Source: Acidobacteriota bacterium (GTDB lineage: Bacteria; Acidobacteriota; Blastocatellia; Pyrinomonadales; Pyrinomonadaceae). Taken from it: 64,000 nt of DNA. Each line of letters begins with the position of its first letter. Position 1 is the first letter of the stretch. The notes under the pieces were generated by a model. It saw only the letters and a program-made list of their open reading frames with translations, was not told the origin of the DNA and did no database searches. Shown piece by piece: positions 14,077-23,534 of the stretch. The DNA lies in assembly GCA_023389035.1 (NCBI GenBank), contig JAEWFC010000015.1:186001-250000 (forward strand). The letters are read 5' to 3'. The position numbers were made by a program, and so were the translations under genes.

Positions 14077-16629
14077 CTAATCGTCGTCTTCCTCTTCGCC
14101 TTCGCTTGCGAGAAGCGAAGCACTTGTGACACAGTCGTCGTCTCCGCAGCGAATCAAGGTCACGCCCTGTGCCGAGCGGCCCGTCTCGCGGATCTTGTCC
14201 ACGCCCAGGCGGATCAGTTTCGCCTGCTGTGTGATGATCATGATCTCGCTGTCGTCATCGACCGGGAACGCCGCGACTACCTTGCCGGTCTTTTCGGTCG
14301 TCTTCATATTAATGACGCCGATACCGCCGCGTTTGGTCAGTCGGTAGCTTGCGACCTGAGTCTGCTTTCCGAAACCTTTTTCGGAGACCGACAGGATCTT
14401 TTCGCTGCCGTCGGCAGAGACCGCACAGACCGAAACGACATAATCGCCCTTTCGCAGATTCACGCCGCGAACGCCGCGTGCGACACGGCCCATTGGGCGG
14501 ACGTCCGATTCATTGAATTTGACAGCCATACCGTCACGCGTCGCGATGAATATGTGCTTTTTGCCGTCGGTCCGAATAACGTCGAGCAGTTCGTCGCCTT
14601 CGTCGATATTGATGGCGTTGATGCCCGTTACACGGATGTTCTGGTAATCGGAAAGCGCCGTCTTTTTGATAACGCCGTTTCGCGTGACCATCGTGAGGTA
14701 GACCTCTTCCTCGAAATCGCGGATCGGCATCACCGCAACGAGCTTTCGCTCGCTTGAGATCTGAACGAGGTTCACGACCGCCTTTCCGCGAGCTGCCGCA
14801 GCCGCTTCAGGGATCTCGTGCACCTTGATCTTGTAAACCTGACCGTCGTCAGTGAAGATCATCAGGTACGCGTGAGTCGAAGCGATGAACAGATTCTCGA
14901 CGAAATCGTCGTTCTTCGCCGTCGCACCGAGCCTGCCCTTGCCGCCGCGGCCCTGACGTGAGTATGTCGAGACCGGCGTTCGCTTGATGTAGCCGGCGTT
15001 GGTCACGGTGATCGCAACGTCCTCGTCCGGGATCAGGTCTTCGATGGTCAGCTCGACGCCGGCATCGATGATCGTGGTTCGTCGCTCATCGCCGAAGGCC
15101 TTTCTAATCGTCAAAAGCTCTTCGGTGATAACGCCAAGCAAGACCGGTTCATTCTGAAGAATATTCTCGAGCTCGGCCATCAACTTGATGATCGCCTCGT
15201 ATTCGTCGAGGATCTTTTGCCGTTCGAGAGCAGACAGCCTGCGAAGCTGCAGGTCGAGGATCGCCTGTGCCTGAATATCGGTAAACTCAAGGCTGGCGAT
15301 GACCTTTCGCAGGTCTTTCAAAAATGCATCTTCCGACTTATTGCCGGTAATTCCGCGCCATTTCTTGACCTCATCAAGCGTCGCGAAGTTTCCGGTCAGC
15401 CATTGACGGGCCTCATCCACCGCACGAGCATTACGGATCAGCGGAATGATGTAATCGAGAGCGTCGATCGCCTTATTAAGGCCTTCTAAGATATGTGCAC
15501 GGGCCTGAGCCTTGCGGAGTTCGTACTCAGTGCGGCGGCGTACGACGTCGCGACGAAAGGCAACGAACGCCTCGAGCATACCCTTGAGCGTCAGCAGCTT
15601 CGGCTGGCCGTCGACGATCGCGATGTTGATAATGCCGAACGAGGCCTGAAGCTGCGTCAGTTTGTAGAGCTTGTTCAGGACGACCTGCGGAATGGCATCG
15701 CGTTTCAGCTCGACGACTATCCGCATACCCTCGCGGTTCGACTCATCACGGATCTCAGAAGCGCCTTCGAGCCGTTTTTCCTGCATCAGCTCGGCGATCT
15801 TTTCGATCAGACGAGCCTTGTTGACCTGATACGGGATCTCGGTGATAACGATCGCATCGCGTTCGCGTTCGCCGCGTCCGATACGGTCGACAGCGGCCTT
15901 GGCACGCATCTGGATGACGCCGCGACCCTCGCGATACGCACGATGTATCTCTTCGCGGCCGTAGATGAAGCCGCCCGTCGGGAAATCGGGGCCGGGTACG
16001 ATCTTGATAAGCTCGTCTGCGGTGATCGCCGGATTCTTGATGACGGCAATCGTCGCATCGATTATCTCGGTCAAATTGTGCGGAGGTATCTTTGTCGCCA
16101 TTCCGACGGCGATACCCTCGGATCCGTTGACCAATAGTAGCGGGACCTTGGTCGGCAGAACGCGTGGCTCCTGCAGTGTGTCGTCGTAGTTAGGCTGGAA
16201 ATCGACGGTCTCTTTCTCGATGTCCTCGAGGACCTCATTCGTGATCTTGGCAAGCCGGACCTCGGTATAACGCATTGCCGCGGCGTTATCGCCGTCGATC
16301 GAGCCGAAGTTGCCCTGGCCGTCGACGAGCATATAACGCATCGAAAAGTCCTGGGCCATTCGGACGATGGAGTCATAGATCGCCGAGTCGCCGTGCGGGT
16401 GATATTTACCCATCACGTCACCGACCGCACGGGCCGATTTTCGGTATGCCTTGCCGGAGGTGTTGCCGGCCTCGTACATTCCGTAGAGAATGCGTCGATG
16501 CACCGGTTTCAGGCCATCGCGGACGTCAGGAAGGGCACGGCCGATGATGACCGACATCGCGTAGTCGAGATACGACCTCCGCATCTCATCGTCGATGTTG
16601 ATCTGATTGCGTTCTAATAGCGAATCCAT
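14077..16629 (-). CDS. gyrA: DNA gyrase subunit A
   Basis: Breakage-reunion subunit of DNA gyrase, 850 residues. The N terminus (RRSYLDYAMSVIIGRALPDVRDGLKPVHRR), the quinolone-resistance region VGDVMGKYHPHGDSAIYD with Ser and Asp at the positions equivalent to E. coli S83 and D87, and the active-site Tyr in AAAMRYTEVRL are all present. The C-terminal beta-pinwheel carries the GyrA box in the form QGRGGKG, which supports gyrase rather than topoisomerase IV. The acidic tail is EGEEEDDD. AAAGGAT lies upstream of the ATG at 16629. Nothing suggests quinolone resistance. Confidence 0.96.
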   Translation of the reverse strand: MDSLLERNQINIDDEMRRSYLDYAMSVIIGRALPDVRDGLKPVHRRILYGMYEAGNTSGKAYRKSARAVGDVMGKYHPHGDSAIYDSIVRMAQDFSMRYMLVDGQGNFGSIDGDNAAAMRYTEVRLAKITNEVLEDIEKETVDFQPNYDDTLQEPRVLPTKVPLLLVNGSEGIAVGMATKIPPHNLTEIIDATIAVIKNPAITADELIKIVPGPDFPTGGFIYGREEIHRAYREGRGVIQMRAKAAVDRIGRGERERDAIVITEIPYQVNKARLIEKIAELMQEKRLEGASEIRDESNREGMRIVVELKRDAIPQVVLNKLYKLTQLQASFGIINIAIVDGQPKLLTLKGMLEAFVAFRRDVVRRRTEYELRKAQARAHILEGLNKAIDALDYIIPLIRNARAVDEARQWLTGNFATLDEVKKWRGITGNKSEDAFLKDLRKVIASLEFTDIQAQAILDLQLRRLSALERQKILDEYEAIIKLMAELENILQNEPVLLGVITEELLTIRKAFGDERRTTIIDAGVELTIEDLIPDEDVAITVTNAGYIKRTPVSTYSRQGRGGKGRLGATAKNDDFVENLFIASTHAYLMIFTDDGQVYKIKVHEIPEAAAAARGKAVVNLVQISSERKLVAVMPIRDFEEEVYLTMVTRNGVIKKTALSDYQNIRVTGINAINIDEGDELLDVIRTDGKKHIFIATRDGMAVKFNESDVRPMGRVARGVRGVNLRKGDYVVSVCAVSADGSEKILSVSEKGFGKQTQVASYRLTKRGGIGVINMKTTEKTGKVVAAFPVDDDSEIMIITQQAKLIRLGVDKIRETGRSAQGVTLIRCGDDDCVTSASLLASEGEEEDDD

Positions 16630-16743
16630 TTAAAAAATCCTTTCTAATCCTACGTTTAGCGGGCGATTGAACTTGCGGATGAGACAATATCGCAGTTGAA
16701 AAAAAAGTTGGAAGTTTTAACTTCTTAGTGCTATCATTATTTT

Positions 16744-16760
16744 ACAGGCCCGAGGCCTGT
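16744..16760. repeat. Short perfect hairpin in the gyrA / PilZ spacer
   Basis: ACAGGCC-CGA-GGCCTGT is a perfect 7-base-pair palindrome followed by TTT. The left word recurs as TTTTACAGGCCTTTT at 16829-16843. It lies in the divergent spacer between gyrA and the PilZ gene and could be an operator or terminator; function unknown. Confidence 0.4.
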
Positions 16761-16866
16761 TTCGCAACCGGCTAACCGTCTGCACAAGCCGTACTTTTCA
16801 CCTACAATTTACGCTACCCTGAGGCTGATTTTACAGGCCTTTTAGTTGGTTCCAACAACGCCCCAA

Positions 16867-17625
16867 ATGTCGTCAACTACAATTGAAAAAGAAACTCGCC
16901 GTATTCAGCGTTATGAGCTTGCTCTGCCCGCCCGTGTGGACGTTAAGGTCGATAATAAACTCGCTTGGAACGAGATAACGCGGCTCGAAGACATCTCGGC
17001 CTTTGGTGCGGCGTTCACGCTGAAACGCCCGGTGAAACGCGGCCGTTTGCTGGAGCTGAGCATGCCGATGCCGCGGCAGCTAAGGTGCTACGACTATCTC
17101 GAGCCGCAGTACCGGATCTGGTGTCTCGTTCGCCGGTGCATCCAGCTGGGATCAAATCCCGCGGCGGCGGAATATGCAGTCGGCGTTGCGTTCATCGGGA
17201 AGAACCCGCCGCAAAGCTATATTGAAGATCCGGCGAAGCTATATGATCTTTCAGAGCGGGCGGACGGAGGCCTATGGGAACTCGTTGATGCCCCGATCGT
17301 CCAGGATGAGAGTGATGTTCCCGCGTCTACACGGCGACACACGAGGTTCTCGATACCCGAATCGCTCGTTCTGGAACTACTTGACGAAGCGGGTGAGATC
17401 GCGGCAAGCGAGATCAGCGTGACCGAGAACGTCAGTCTCGGAGGTGCAAGCGTGTTCACCTCGTTCGATGTTGAGCCCGGCTCGTTCCTGCGGGTCAACA
17501 GTGAACGGCACAATATGTCGATCATTTCCATTGTTCGCGGAAAGCACGTAGGCCCTGATGGCATCGTGCGGCTGCACATCGAATTCATCGACCATTTCTT
17601 TCCACTGCAGGGCATCGACTCTTAA
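16867..17625 (+). CDS. Tandem PilZ domain protein, copy 1
   Basis: A 252-residue protein with two PilZ-like units. The first (about 8-115) has RRIQR and EDISAFGAAF; the second (about 150-250) has RRHTRF and TENVSLGGASVF. These are the RxxxR and (D/N)xSxxG elements that bind cyclic di-GMP. A conserved joint VGVAFIGKNPPQSY links the two and recurs in the next gene, so the pair arose by duplication. No signal peptide is seen, so it is probably a cytosolic c-di-GMP effector. The ATG at 16867 is chosen over an upstream TTG at 16846; neither has a strong ribosome site. Confidence 0.85.
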   Translation: MSSTTIEKETRRIQRYELALPARVDVKVDNKLAWNEITRLEDISAFGAAFTLKRPVKRGRLLELSMPMPRQLRCYDYLEPQYRIWCLVRRCIQLGSNPAAAEYAVGVAFIGKNPPQSYIEDPAKLYDLSERADGGLWELVDAPIVQDESDVPASTRRHTRFSIPESLVLELLDEAGEIAASEISVTENVSLGGASVFTSFDVEPGSFLRVNSERHNMSIISIVRGKHVGPDGIVRLHIEFIDHFFPLQGIDS

Positions 17626-17690
17626 ATGGCCGCAGCAAAACAATATTTAAAACTAAAATTTAATTTTCGACGTATCTGTCGGAGGCCATA

Positions 17691-18434
17691 ATGTCAGTGG
17701 TTACTGAAGTGAAGAAGCAAAAAGTTGAAACTGAAGATCTCACGCTGCTTGCCGTCGTTAAATCAAAAGACGCCGATAATAAAGCCTGGAAAGAGGTCGC
17801 AGACGTATTAAGCTATACGGCCGGCGGTGCCGGTTTCCATATTGAACGCGAATGTAAGGTCGGAACGCTAGTATCGCTGATGCTGGCTCTGCCGACCCAT
17901 CTCCGGTGCCATGATCATGACAAGGAACTTTACAGGGTCTGGGGCCTGGTGCAATTCTGCCAGCCGTTAAAGGACGGCGATCGGGAAGGTTATCACGTGG
18001 GCGTTGCTTTCATAGGTAAGAATCCGCCGCCCAGCTACTATGACAACCCCGAGCAGAGTTACCGCATTCGCGGTATGAATGAAGACGGCCTTTGGAATAT
18101 CGAAGAAGCTAAGGGCAGCTTTCAAACCCGGAAGCATCTGCGGTACTGGACCGAAATAGAGCTCTACCTCGCACTCGTTGATGGGAAACGGGATAAGATC
18201 AGGGGAGAAAAGACCAGGACCGAGAACATCAGCAAGAGCGGCGCGGCCGTATTTACGAACCTCGATGTCGGAGTCGGCGACCGCGTGAAATTCATCAGCG
18301 AGCGCTTCGATTTTTCAGGGCTGGCGGTGGTGTGCAACCGCCAGGAAGGCAAGGACAAGAAAAGGCGGCTGCATCTGCAGTTCGTTGAGAACCAATTCCC
18401 GGTCGATCTGCTAAAGATCGCAGGAAATAGATAA
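17691..18434 (+). CDS. Tandem PilZ domain protein, copy 2
   Basis: A 247-residue paralogue of the preceding gene. The second PilZ unit (about 143-245) keeps the ligand motifs, RKHLRY and TENISKSGAAVF. The first unit keeps the fold words (VLSYTAGGAGFHIE, LPTHLRCHD) but lacks a clear RxxxR, so only one c-di-GMP site may be active. The joint VGVAFIGKNPPPSYY matches copy 1. GGAGG lies 7 bases upstream of the ATG at 17691. It is convergent with the Ser/Thr kinase gene 13 bases away. Confidence 0.85.
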   Translation: MSVVTEVKKQKVETEDLTLLAVVKSKDADNKAWKEVADVLSYTAGGAGFHIERECKVGTLVSLMLALPTHLRCHDHDKELYRVWGLVQFCQPLKDGDREGYHVGVAFIGKNPPPSYYDNPEQSYRIRGMNEDGLWNIEEAKGSFQTRKHLRYWTEIELYLALVDGKRDKIRGEKTRTENISKSGAAVFTNLDVGVGDRVKFISERFDFSGLAVVCNRQEGKDKKRRLHLQFVENQFPVDLLKIAGNR

Positions 18435-18447
18435 CTTCATACAATAA

Positions 18448-20082
18448 TTAGGGTTCAGGTTTCGGTGGTACCGGTGGTCGGGCCGCCGTATTTACGTTAT
18501 AACGCTGAAACGTCCGGATAAGCGCACGGCGTTCCTGTGGCGACAGCTGCTGCATTTTATTCGCGGGAAAGTTCTTTTCGAAATCCCGGCGAAACGTATC
18601 AGGCGGTATCGGCGGTTCCTTCAGTACAAAAACGCCCTGCGGCGTGATGACCTTGTTCCCTTCGATCCGCATTTCGCCCATCGTGATCTTCTCACCGTCA
18701 CCCTCAATGATGATCTTGCCCTCAGGTGTCTGAATCTCGCGGCGGGTCGGCGCCACCGGAGCCTCAGGCTGACGTGCGATCTCTGCCGAACGGGGCTGCG
18801 GCTGCGATGCGGAACGCGCGCTGTTAGCGGAAGGAGCGGCATCGGAAACAGCGACCTGTTCAGCGCTATTCAATTCAACCACGGCTGGGGCTTCAGGTTC
18901 TACGACCGGTTCTGCCGCGGGTGCAGGCTCGGCAACACTCACGGGTTCAACGTATTCGGGCTCGTAGAACATGACCGCACCGCCGACGGCACCTACCATT
19001 AGAAGCGAGCCTAACCCAACAGCGGCGAATGCGAACCTGCGAGTTGTTGGCGGCGGAGCTGGCCCGGTGTCAATCTTTGCGAAGCGAACCGCGGTCAGAC
19101 GTGAATCGTCGTCCGTCATGATCGCCGTTTTTGCTTCGGTCGTATGCTGCTCCGCCTGCACCGTCGCTGCAGGCATCAGTTTTGTTTTCTGCGTAAAGAG
19201 TGCACCATCGTACGCCTCATTGGTCGGCCGGACATCCAAAGCCATTCCGGCATAGCGTTCGTGCTCGGCGATCATCGCTCGCATTTCGGTGGCTGTCGCG
19301 GGACGATTGCCGGCATTAAGATCAAGAGCGTTACACAGGATCGCTGAAAATCCACGTGGAACCTGATCGTTCACGAGATGAGCGGGCACGAGCGGATCGG
19401 GGCGATTGCTAAGCACCGCCATCGCACGCGTCAGAGCGTCTTCCGGAGCGATCCCTGTGACAAGATGATAAAGCGTCGCGGCGAGCGAATAGAGGTCGCT
19501 TCGCGGGTCTGTGCCTGTGCCCTGTATCTGCTCGAGCGACGCGTAATTGCGTGAATAACCGAAGATACTCTTGGCGGCGGTCTTGTTATTCGACTCGGTC
19601 GGATTTCCCTTCGCGAGCCCGAAATCAAGAAGAATGATCTGGCCTTTCGCGGTCAGTTTGAGATTTTGCGGTTTGATGTCGCGATGGATGACCGGATCGC
19701 TCTGGTTATGCAGAAAATTCAGAGCGTCCAGCAGCTGATCAGCCCAACCAATGACGGTCTCGGAGTCGAACGGCTTCCCCGTTTCTTCGAGAATGCAGTA
19801 GAGATCCTCGCCGGGAATGAATTCCATTACCAGAAACTGGCCGTCGTCCTCGACGAAATGATCGCTGACACGCGGCAAAGCATTGTGCCGCAGGCTATTG
19901 AGTAGTCGAGCTTCGCGCTCTATCGCCTTGCGGTAGTTGTCATCCATGCAAAGCGTCTGCTTGATGGCCACAGTGCTGCCGAAGCGCTCGTCTGTCGCGA
20001 CATAGACCGCTCCCATTCCGCCCTGGCCTATCTGCTTTTGAATGCGATAACGCTGCTGAAGAAATTTGCCGTCTTCGATCAT
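18448..20082 (-). CDS. Membrane Ser/Thr protein kinase (PknB type)
   Basis: A 544-residue Hanks-type kinase. Residues 12-275 are the kinase domain: Gly loop IGQGGMG, Lys41 in VAIK, HRDIKPQN with Asp135, and DFG at 153-155. A linker leads to one transmembrane helix at about 345-370 (FAAVGLGSLLMVGAVGGAVMF split around it), then an extracytoplasmic Pro/Ala/Glu-rich segment and a small C-terminal region without PASTA repeats. All catalytic residues are intact. No sigma factor or phosphatase gene lies beside it, unlike the other two kinases in the window. Confidence 0.92.
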   Translation of the reverse strand: MIEDGKFLQQRYRIQKQIGQGGMGAVYVATDERFGSTVAIKQTLCMDDNYRKAIEREARLLNSLRHNALPRVSDHFVEDDGQFLVMEFIPGEDLYCILEETGKPFDSETVIGWADQLLDALNFLHNQSDPVIHRDIKPQNLKLTAKGQIILLDFGLAKGNPTESNNKTAAKSIFGYSRNYASLEQIQGTGTDPRSDLYSLAATLYHLVTGIAPEDALTRAMAVLSNRPDPLVPAHLVNDQVPRGFSAILCNALDLNAGNRPATATEMRAMIAEHERYAGMALDVRPTNEAYDGALFTQKTKLMPAATVQAEQHTTEAKTAIMTDDDSRLTAVRFAKIDTGPAPPPTTRRFAFAAVGLGSLLMVGAVGGAVMFYEPEYVEPVSVAEPAPAAEPVVEPEAPAVVELNSAEQVAVSDAAPSANSARSASQPQPRSAEIARQPEAPVAPTRREIQTPEGKIIIEGDGEKITMGEMRIEGNKVITPQGVFVLKEPPIPPDTFRRDFEKNFPANKMQQLSPQERRALIRTFQRYNVNTAARPPVPPKPEP

Positions 20083-20150
20083 CTCAATACAATACGCGTA
20101 AATCTCAGGCGAAGTTTATTATAAATCTGAGCTTTTTGATGCTCTTAAGT

Positions 20151-21053
20151 TTACTTTGGTTCAACCGATCGGCCATTTTCTTCGAACCATCGCTCCGTCA
20201 TGTCGCACCAGATCGCCAGCCCTCTCCACTCGCCATATTTTGAATAATGCTTGTGTATCTTTTTGTCATCGCAGGCTTTACCGCGATTGTGCTTTTTATA
20301 GAAACCGGCCCTCAGCCAGGAATCCAGGGCCAGACCATCGTAGCGGCCGAGCAGTTTCAAAAGGTTATCCGCGGCATAATCGCCGATGCCTTTGACGGAC
20401 TTGATCGTTTTGCGAAGCTCCGCGGTCGGAATTTCCCGGTCCAGCCACATTTCGGGGTCAAGCCTGCCGGACGCAACCGCTTCTGCCAATTCAACAAAAT
20501 ACGGCGAGCGATAGCCTGCCCTGATCTCATCGCGATAGAAATTTTCATCAACAGAGGCCATCGCTTCGGGCGACGGGAAAAGCCGTCTGTCGTCGCGGCC
20601 CTGCTCGCCAAGCTTTTCGACCAAATTCGCAGTCATCTTTTTTGTGAGGGACCACGAACAGTTAGTCGTGCACATTGTTTTGACTAGGTCCTCGTAAACT
20701 GTCGGGGATCGAAGAAGGCGGCCAGCGTTCGTTTGGCAGGCCCAGTTCAAGCCTTCCACCCCCGCGGCCATTGCGTAGAATTTGTCCAGATCTTCGTCGA
20801 ACCGAAAAATATGGCGAAGAGCCGCGGCGATCCGTTCCGTTCGGCGAACTGCCCGCGAAAGGCTGACATCGATCGTCAAATCGCCTGCACTAAGGATGGC
20901 TGTGACCGGGCCGTCTGCTGCCGCAAGCACGCAGGTCAGCGTGTCGTTCTCCTCGTCGGCCTCGAAGGGCGGCAGATCGCTCCAACCATGGCTGTAAACC
21001 GTATGACGAAAGCTGAAGTTCGCGGGCGTGTCGATCGAAAATTGCCTCGGCAT
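20151..21053 (-). CDS. HhH-GPD DNA glycosylase
   Basis: A 300-residue base-excision repair protein of the endonuclease III / AlkA / OGG superfamily. The helix-hairpin-helix is VKGIGDYAADNLLKLLG, and the catalytic Asp follows in LALDSWLR, as in AlkA/OGG1-type enzymes. An N-terminal AlkA-like beta domain occupies about 1-90. There is no Cys4 iron-sulfur cluster at the end. It likely removes alkylated or oxidised purines; the substrate cannot be set from sequence alone. Confidence 0.82.
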   Translation of the reverse strand: MPRQFSIDTPANFSFRHTVYSHGWSDLPPFEADEENDTLTCVLAAADGPVTAILSAGDLTIDVSLSRAVRRTERIAAALRHIFRFDEDLDKFYAMAAGVEGLNWACQTNAGRLLRSPTVYEDLVKTMCTTNCSWSLTKKMTANLVEKLGEQGRDDRRLFPSPEAMASVDENFYRDEIRAGYRSPYFVELAEAVASGRLDPEMWLDREIPTAELRKTIKSVKGIGDYAADNLLKLLGRYDGLALDSWLRAGFYKKHNRGKACDDKKIHKHYSKYGEWRGLAIWCDMTERWFEENGRSVEPK

Positions 21054-21315
21054 ACGGGCAATATTATTGCCGCCGGGACGCGTTTACAAATCGCGAGTTA
21101 TTTTTCGACCAAACGCCGGAATGCAGCGTCTTATTGCGTATTAAAAACACCTTCCACGGCGGCTTTTTCGGTAAAAGAAAAGTATTGAACTTTCGGGCGA
21201 AATCGTCTAGATTTGGTTAGCAAAACATTTTTTAACGACGCCAATTTTACTCACCGGTCGTTAGTTCAATAGGTCAGATCACAACAACGTCACGTCAAAA
21301 TCAGGAGGAGAGAGT

Positions 21316-23529
21316 ATGGTCCGCACAGGGACGAAAACTCGTTGGGGGCTTTTATCACTAATTGCAGTGATACTAACGTCATTGCCCGTTCTCGGTCAGG
21401 CAGATCCGGACCCGAATTCGCCCGAGCCCGTGCTTCTGCGTCAGGAAAATTCCAAGCGAATACTATCGGTGCCGGCGACACGAAATATCGGCCGGACCGA
21501 TCCGCGAAAGTCCCAATTAGATGCCTTTGCACCGGGTTCGGACGTCGTAATATTTGCGACGAATCTGGACCTGATGAAAGGCGAAGGCGTGAACGCATTC
21601 CGCGTCAATGTGACCGATGCGGCCGGCCGGAACTACCGCTTCCCGGTGATCGATCTTACTCCGCTTGAGATAAAGGGCTACGACGGCGTGTATGCCGTCA
21701 CGATCAGGCTTACGGACGAGCTTGGCCTGTGGCGAGAGCCGATCACTCAGGGAGATGTGCACCTTAGACTCACCTGGCGTGGGATGGCAAGCGAGCCCGG
21801 CAGGCTTGGTTACGGCCATGCGGGTGGCTCACTGAAAGACGCGGCTACGCAGCCCGGAACGATCTCGGCTAAGGAGCAACCGTCGCCGGAATACGTTTCG
21901 TACCGCTGGTCGGGCGACCGTATGCGTTTCTTAGAGCAGGCGGGCTTCGGGCCGAATCAGGCTCTGGATCAGCGAATTCGCCGCATCGGTGTTCGGACTT
22001 ATCTCGCTGAACAATTCGAGATCCCTTATCCATCGGCTGCGTTTCCTTATCCTGATATTCCGCTCCGTTCCACAAATACTGAAGATCCCGTGCTTGGCTG
22101 CGGCATGTTCGCATCAGGCACGGCGGAAAGGCGGATATGCTTCCGTGACTATTATTCGATGTATCCAGTGCAGACGTGGTTCTTCAAGGAAGCTCTCTAC
22201 GGAGACGCTCAGCTCCGGCATAAGATCGCATGGGCACTGTCGCAGATCTGGGTTATTTCCGGGGTCGACACACAGCAATCAAGCTGGATGCTTGCTTATC
22301 ACAAAGACCTTTCAAAGAACGCGTTCGGAAACTATCGCGATCTGATGAAGGACATGACGCTGAATCCCGGGATGGGCAATTATCTCGACATGGCACGCAG
22401 CACACGAAACAATCCGAACGAAAATTATCCGCGAGAGATACTGCAGCTTTTCACTATCGGACTGTTTATGCTGAACCAGGACGGCACGCTGATGCGAGAC
22501 GGCCAGGGAAACCCGATCCCGACCTATGACCAGGAAACGGTCGATAATTTCACAAAGGTGTTGACGGGCTGGACGTTTTGCAATGTCGGGTGTCCGAATT
22601 CGCTTCCGAGCATCGTGAACTACAAAGACCCGATGGTCATCACGAACGCGAATAATCACAACATTACCGCGAAAACGCTGCTAAATTATCCGAATGCACC
22701 GAATTCCACGATTCCCGCCTGCACAGGCTGCACCGGGACAGCGACGATAAACTACGCGAACGCTTCGCTGGATCAGACACTCGACAACATCTTCCACCAC
22801 CCGAACGTCGGCCCGTTCGTCAGCAAGCTGCTGATCCAGCATCTGGTGACGAGTGATCCGTCACCCGCTTACGTGGGACGCGTTGCTGCGACTTTTAACA
22901 ACAATGGGATGGGCGTCCGCGGTGATATGAAGTCGGTGATCAGAGCGATCTTACTTGATCCCGAGGCTCGGGGCGATGTAAAGACGGATCCGAACTTCGG
23001 TAAGCTCCGTGAGCCGGTTCAGTTTGTAACGAATATCCTCCGGGCCTTGGACGTTAAGTCATCGAATCTGACGGGCATGAGCGACGGTTTCATTACGAAT
23101 TACACGACCCCGCTCGCACAGAACCCGTTCAATTCGCCGACGGTCTTTAATTATTACCCGCCTGATTATGTAATACCGGGCACTTCCCTGCTAGGACCCG
23201 AGTTTGGGATCATGACGACCGGAACTGCGATCGCCCGAGCGAATGTCGTTAATACGATCACGTTCGGACAGATCGCCGTCAGTGAGAATGCTCCGAACGG
23301 AACTCGCGTTGACCTTGCAGAGATGCAAGCACTTGCCGCTGCCGATCCCACCGGTAATCAGCTGCTCGACGTGCTGAACCACCGAATGCTGCACAACACG
23401 ATGTCGCCGCAGATGCGTTCGACGATACTGCCGGCGTTCACCGCGGTCGCATCGACGAACCCGCTGGCCCGTGCCCAGGCAGCCATTTATCTTGTAGCGA
23501 CTTCGTCGCAATTCCAGGTGCAGAGGTAA
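21316..23529 (+). CDS. DUF1800 family secreted protein
   Basis: A 737-residue exported protein. The signal peptide is about 1-29 (LSLIAVILTSLPVLGQ). Typical DUF1800 blocks are present: HKIAWALSQIWVISG, NPGMGNYLDMARSTRNNPNENY, REILQLFTIGLFMLN and the FTKVLTGWTF stretch. The C-terminal half ends with PQMRSTILPAFTAV and YLVATSSQFQVQ. The family is almost always paired with a DUF1501 protein, as here five bases downstream, and both are presumed to act outside the cytoplasm; the biochemical activity is unknown. AGGAGGAGAG lies upstream of the ATG. Confidence 0.9.
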   Translation: MVRTGTKTRWGLLSLIAVILTSLPVLGQADPDPNSPEPVLLRQENSKRILSVPATRNIGRTDPRKSQLDAFAPGSDVVIFATNLDLMKGEGVNAFRVNVTDAAGRNYRFPVIDLTPLEIKGYDGVYAVTIRLTDELGLWREPITQGDVHLRLTWRGMASEPGRLGYGHAGGSLKDAATQPGTISAKEQPSPEYVSYRWSGDRMRFLEQAGFGPNQALDQRIRRIGVRTYLAEQFEIPYPSAAFPYPDIPLRSTNTEDPVLGCGMFASGTAERRICFRDYYSMYPVQTWFFKEALYGDAQLRHKIAWALSQIWVISGVDTQQSSWMLAYHKDLSKNAFGNYRDLMKDMTLNPGMGNYLDMARSTRNNPNENYPREILQLFTIGLFMLNQDGTLMRDGQGNPIPTYDQETVDNFTKVLTGWTFCNVGCPNSLPSIVNYKDPMVITNANNHNITAKTLLNYPNAPNSTIPACTGCTGTATINYANASLDQTLDNIFHHPNVGPFVSKLLIQHLVTSDPSPAYVGRVAATFNNNGMGVRGDMKSVIRAILLDPEARGDVKTDPNFGKLREPVQFVTNILRALDVKSSNLTGMSDGFITNYTTPLAQNPFNSPTVFNYYPPDYVIPGTSLLGPEFGIMTTGTAIARANVVNTITFGQIAVSENAPNGTRVDLAEMQALAAADPTGNQLLDVLNHRMLHNTMSPQMRSTILPAFTAVASTNPLARAQAAIYLVATSSQFQVQR

Positions 23530-23534
23530 CAACG

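Noticed and set aside
16744..16843. Riboswitch or protein operator in the gyrA / PilZ spacer
   Set aside because: Only a 7-base palindrome and one repeated word are present; no known riboswitch core was recognised.
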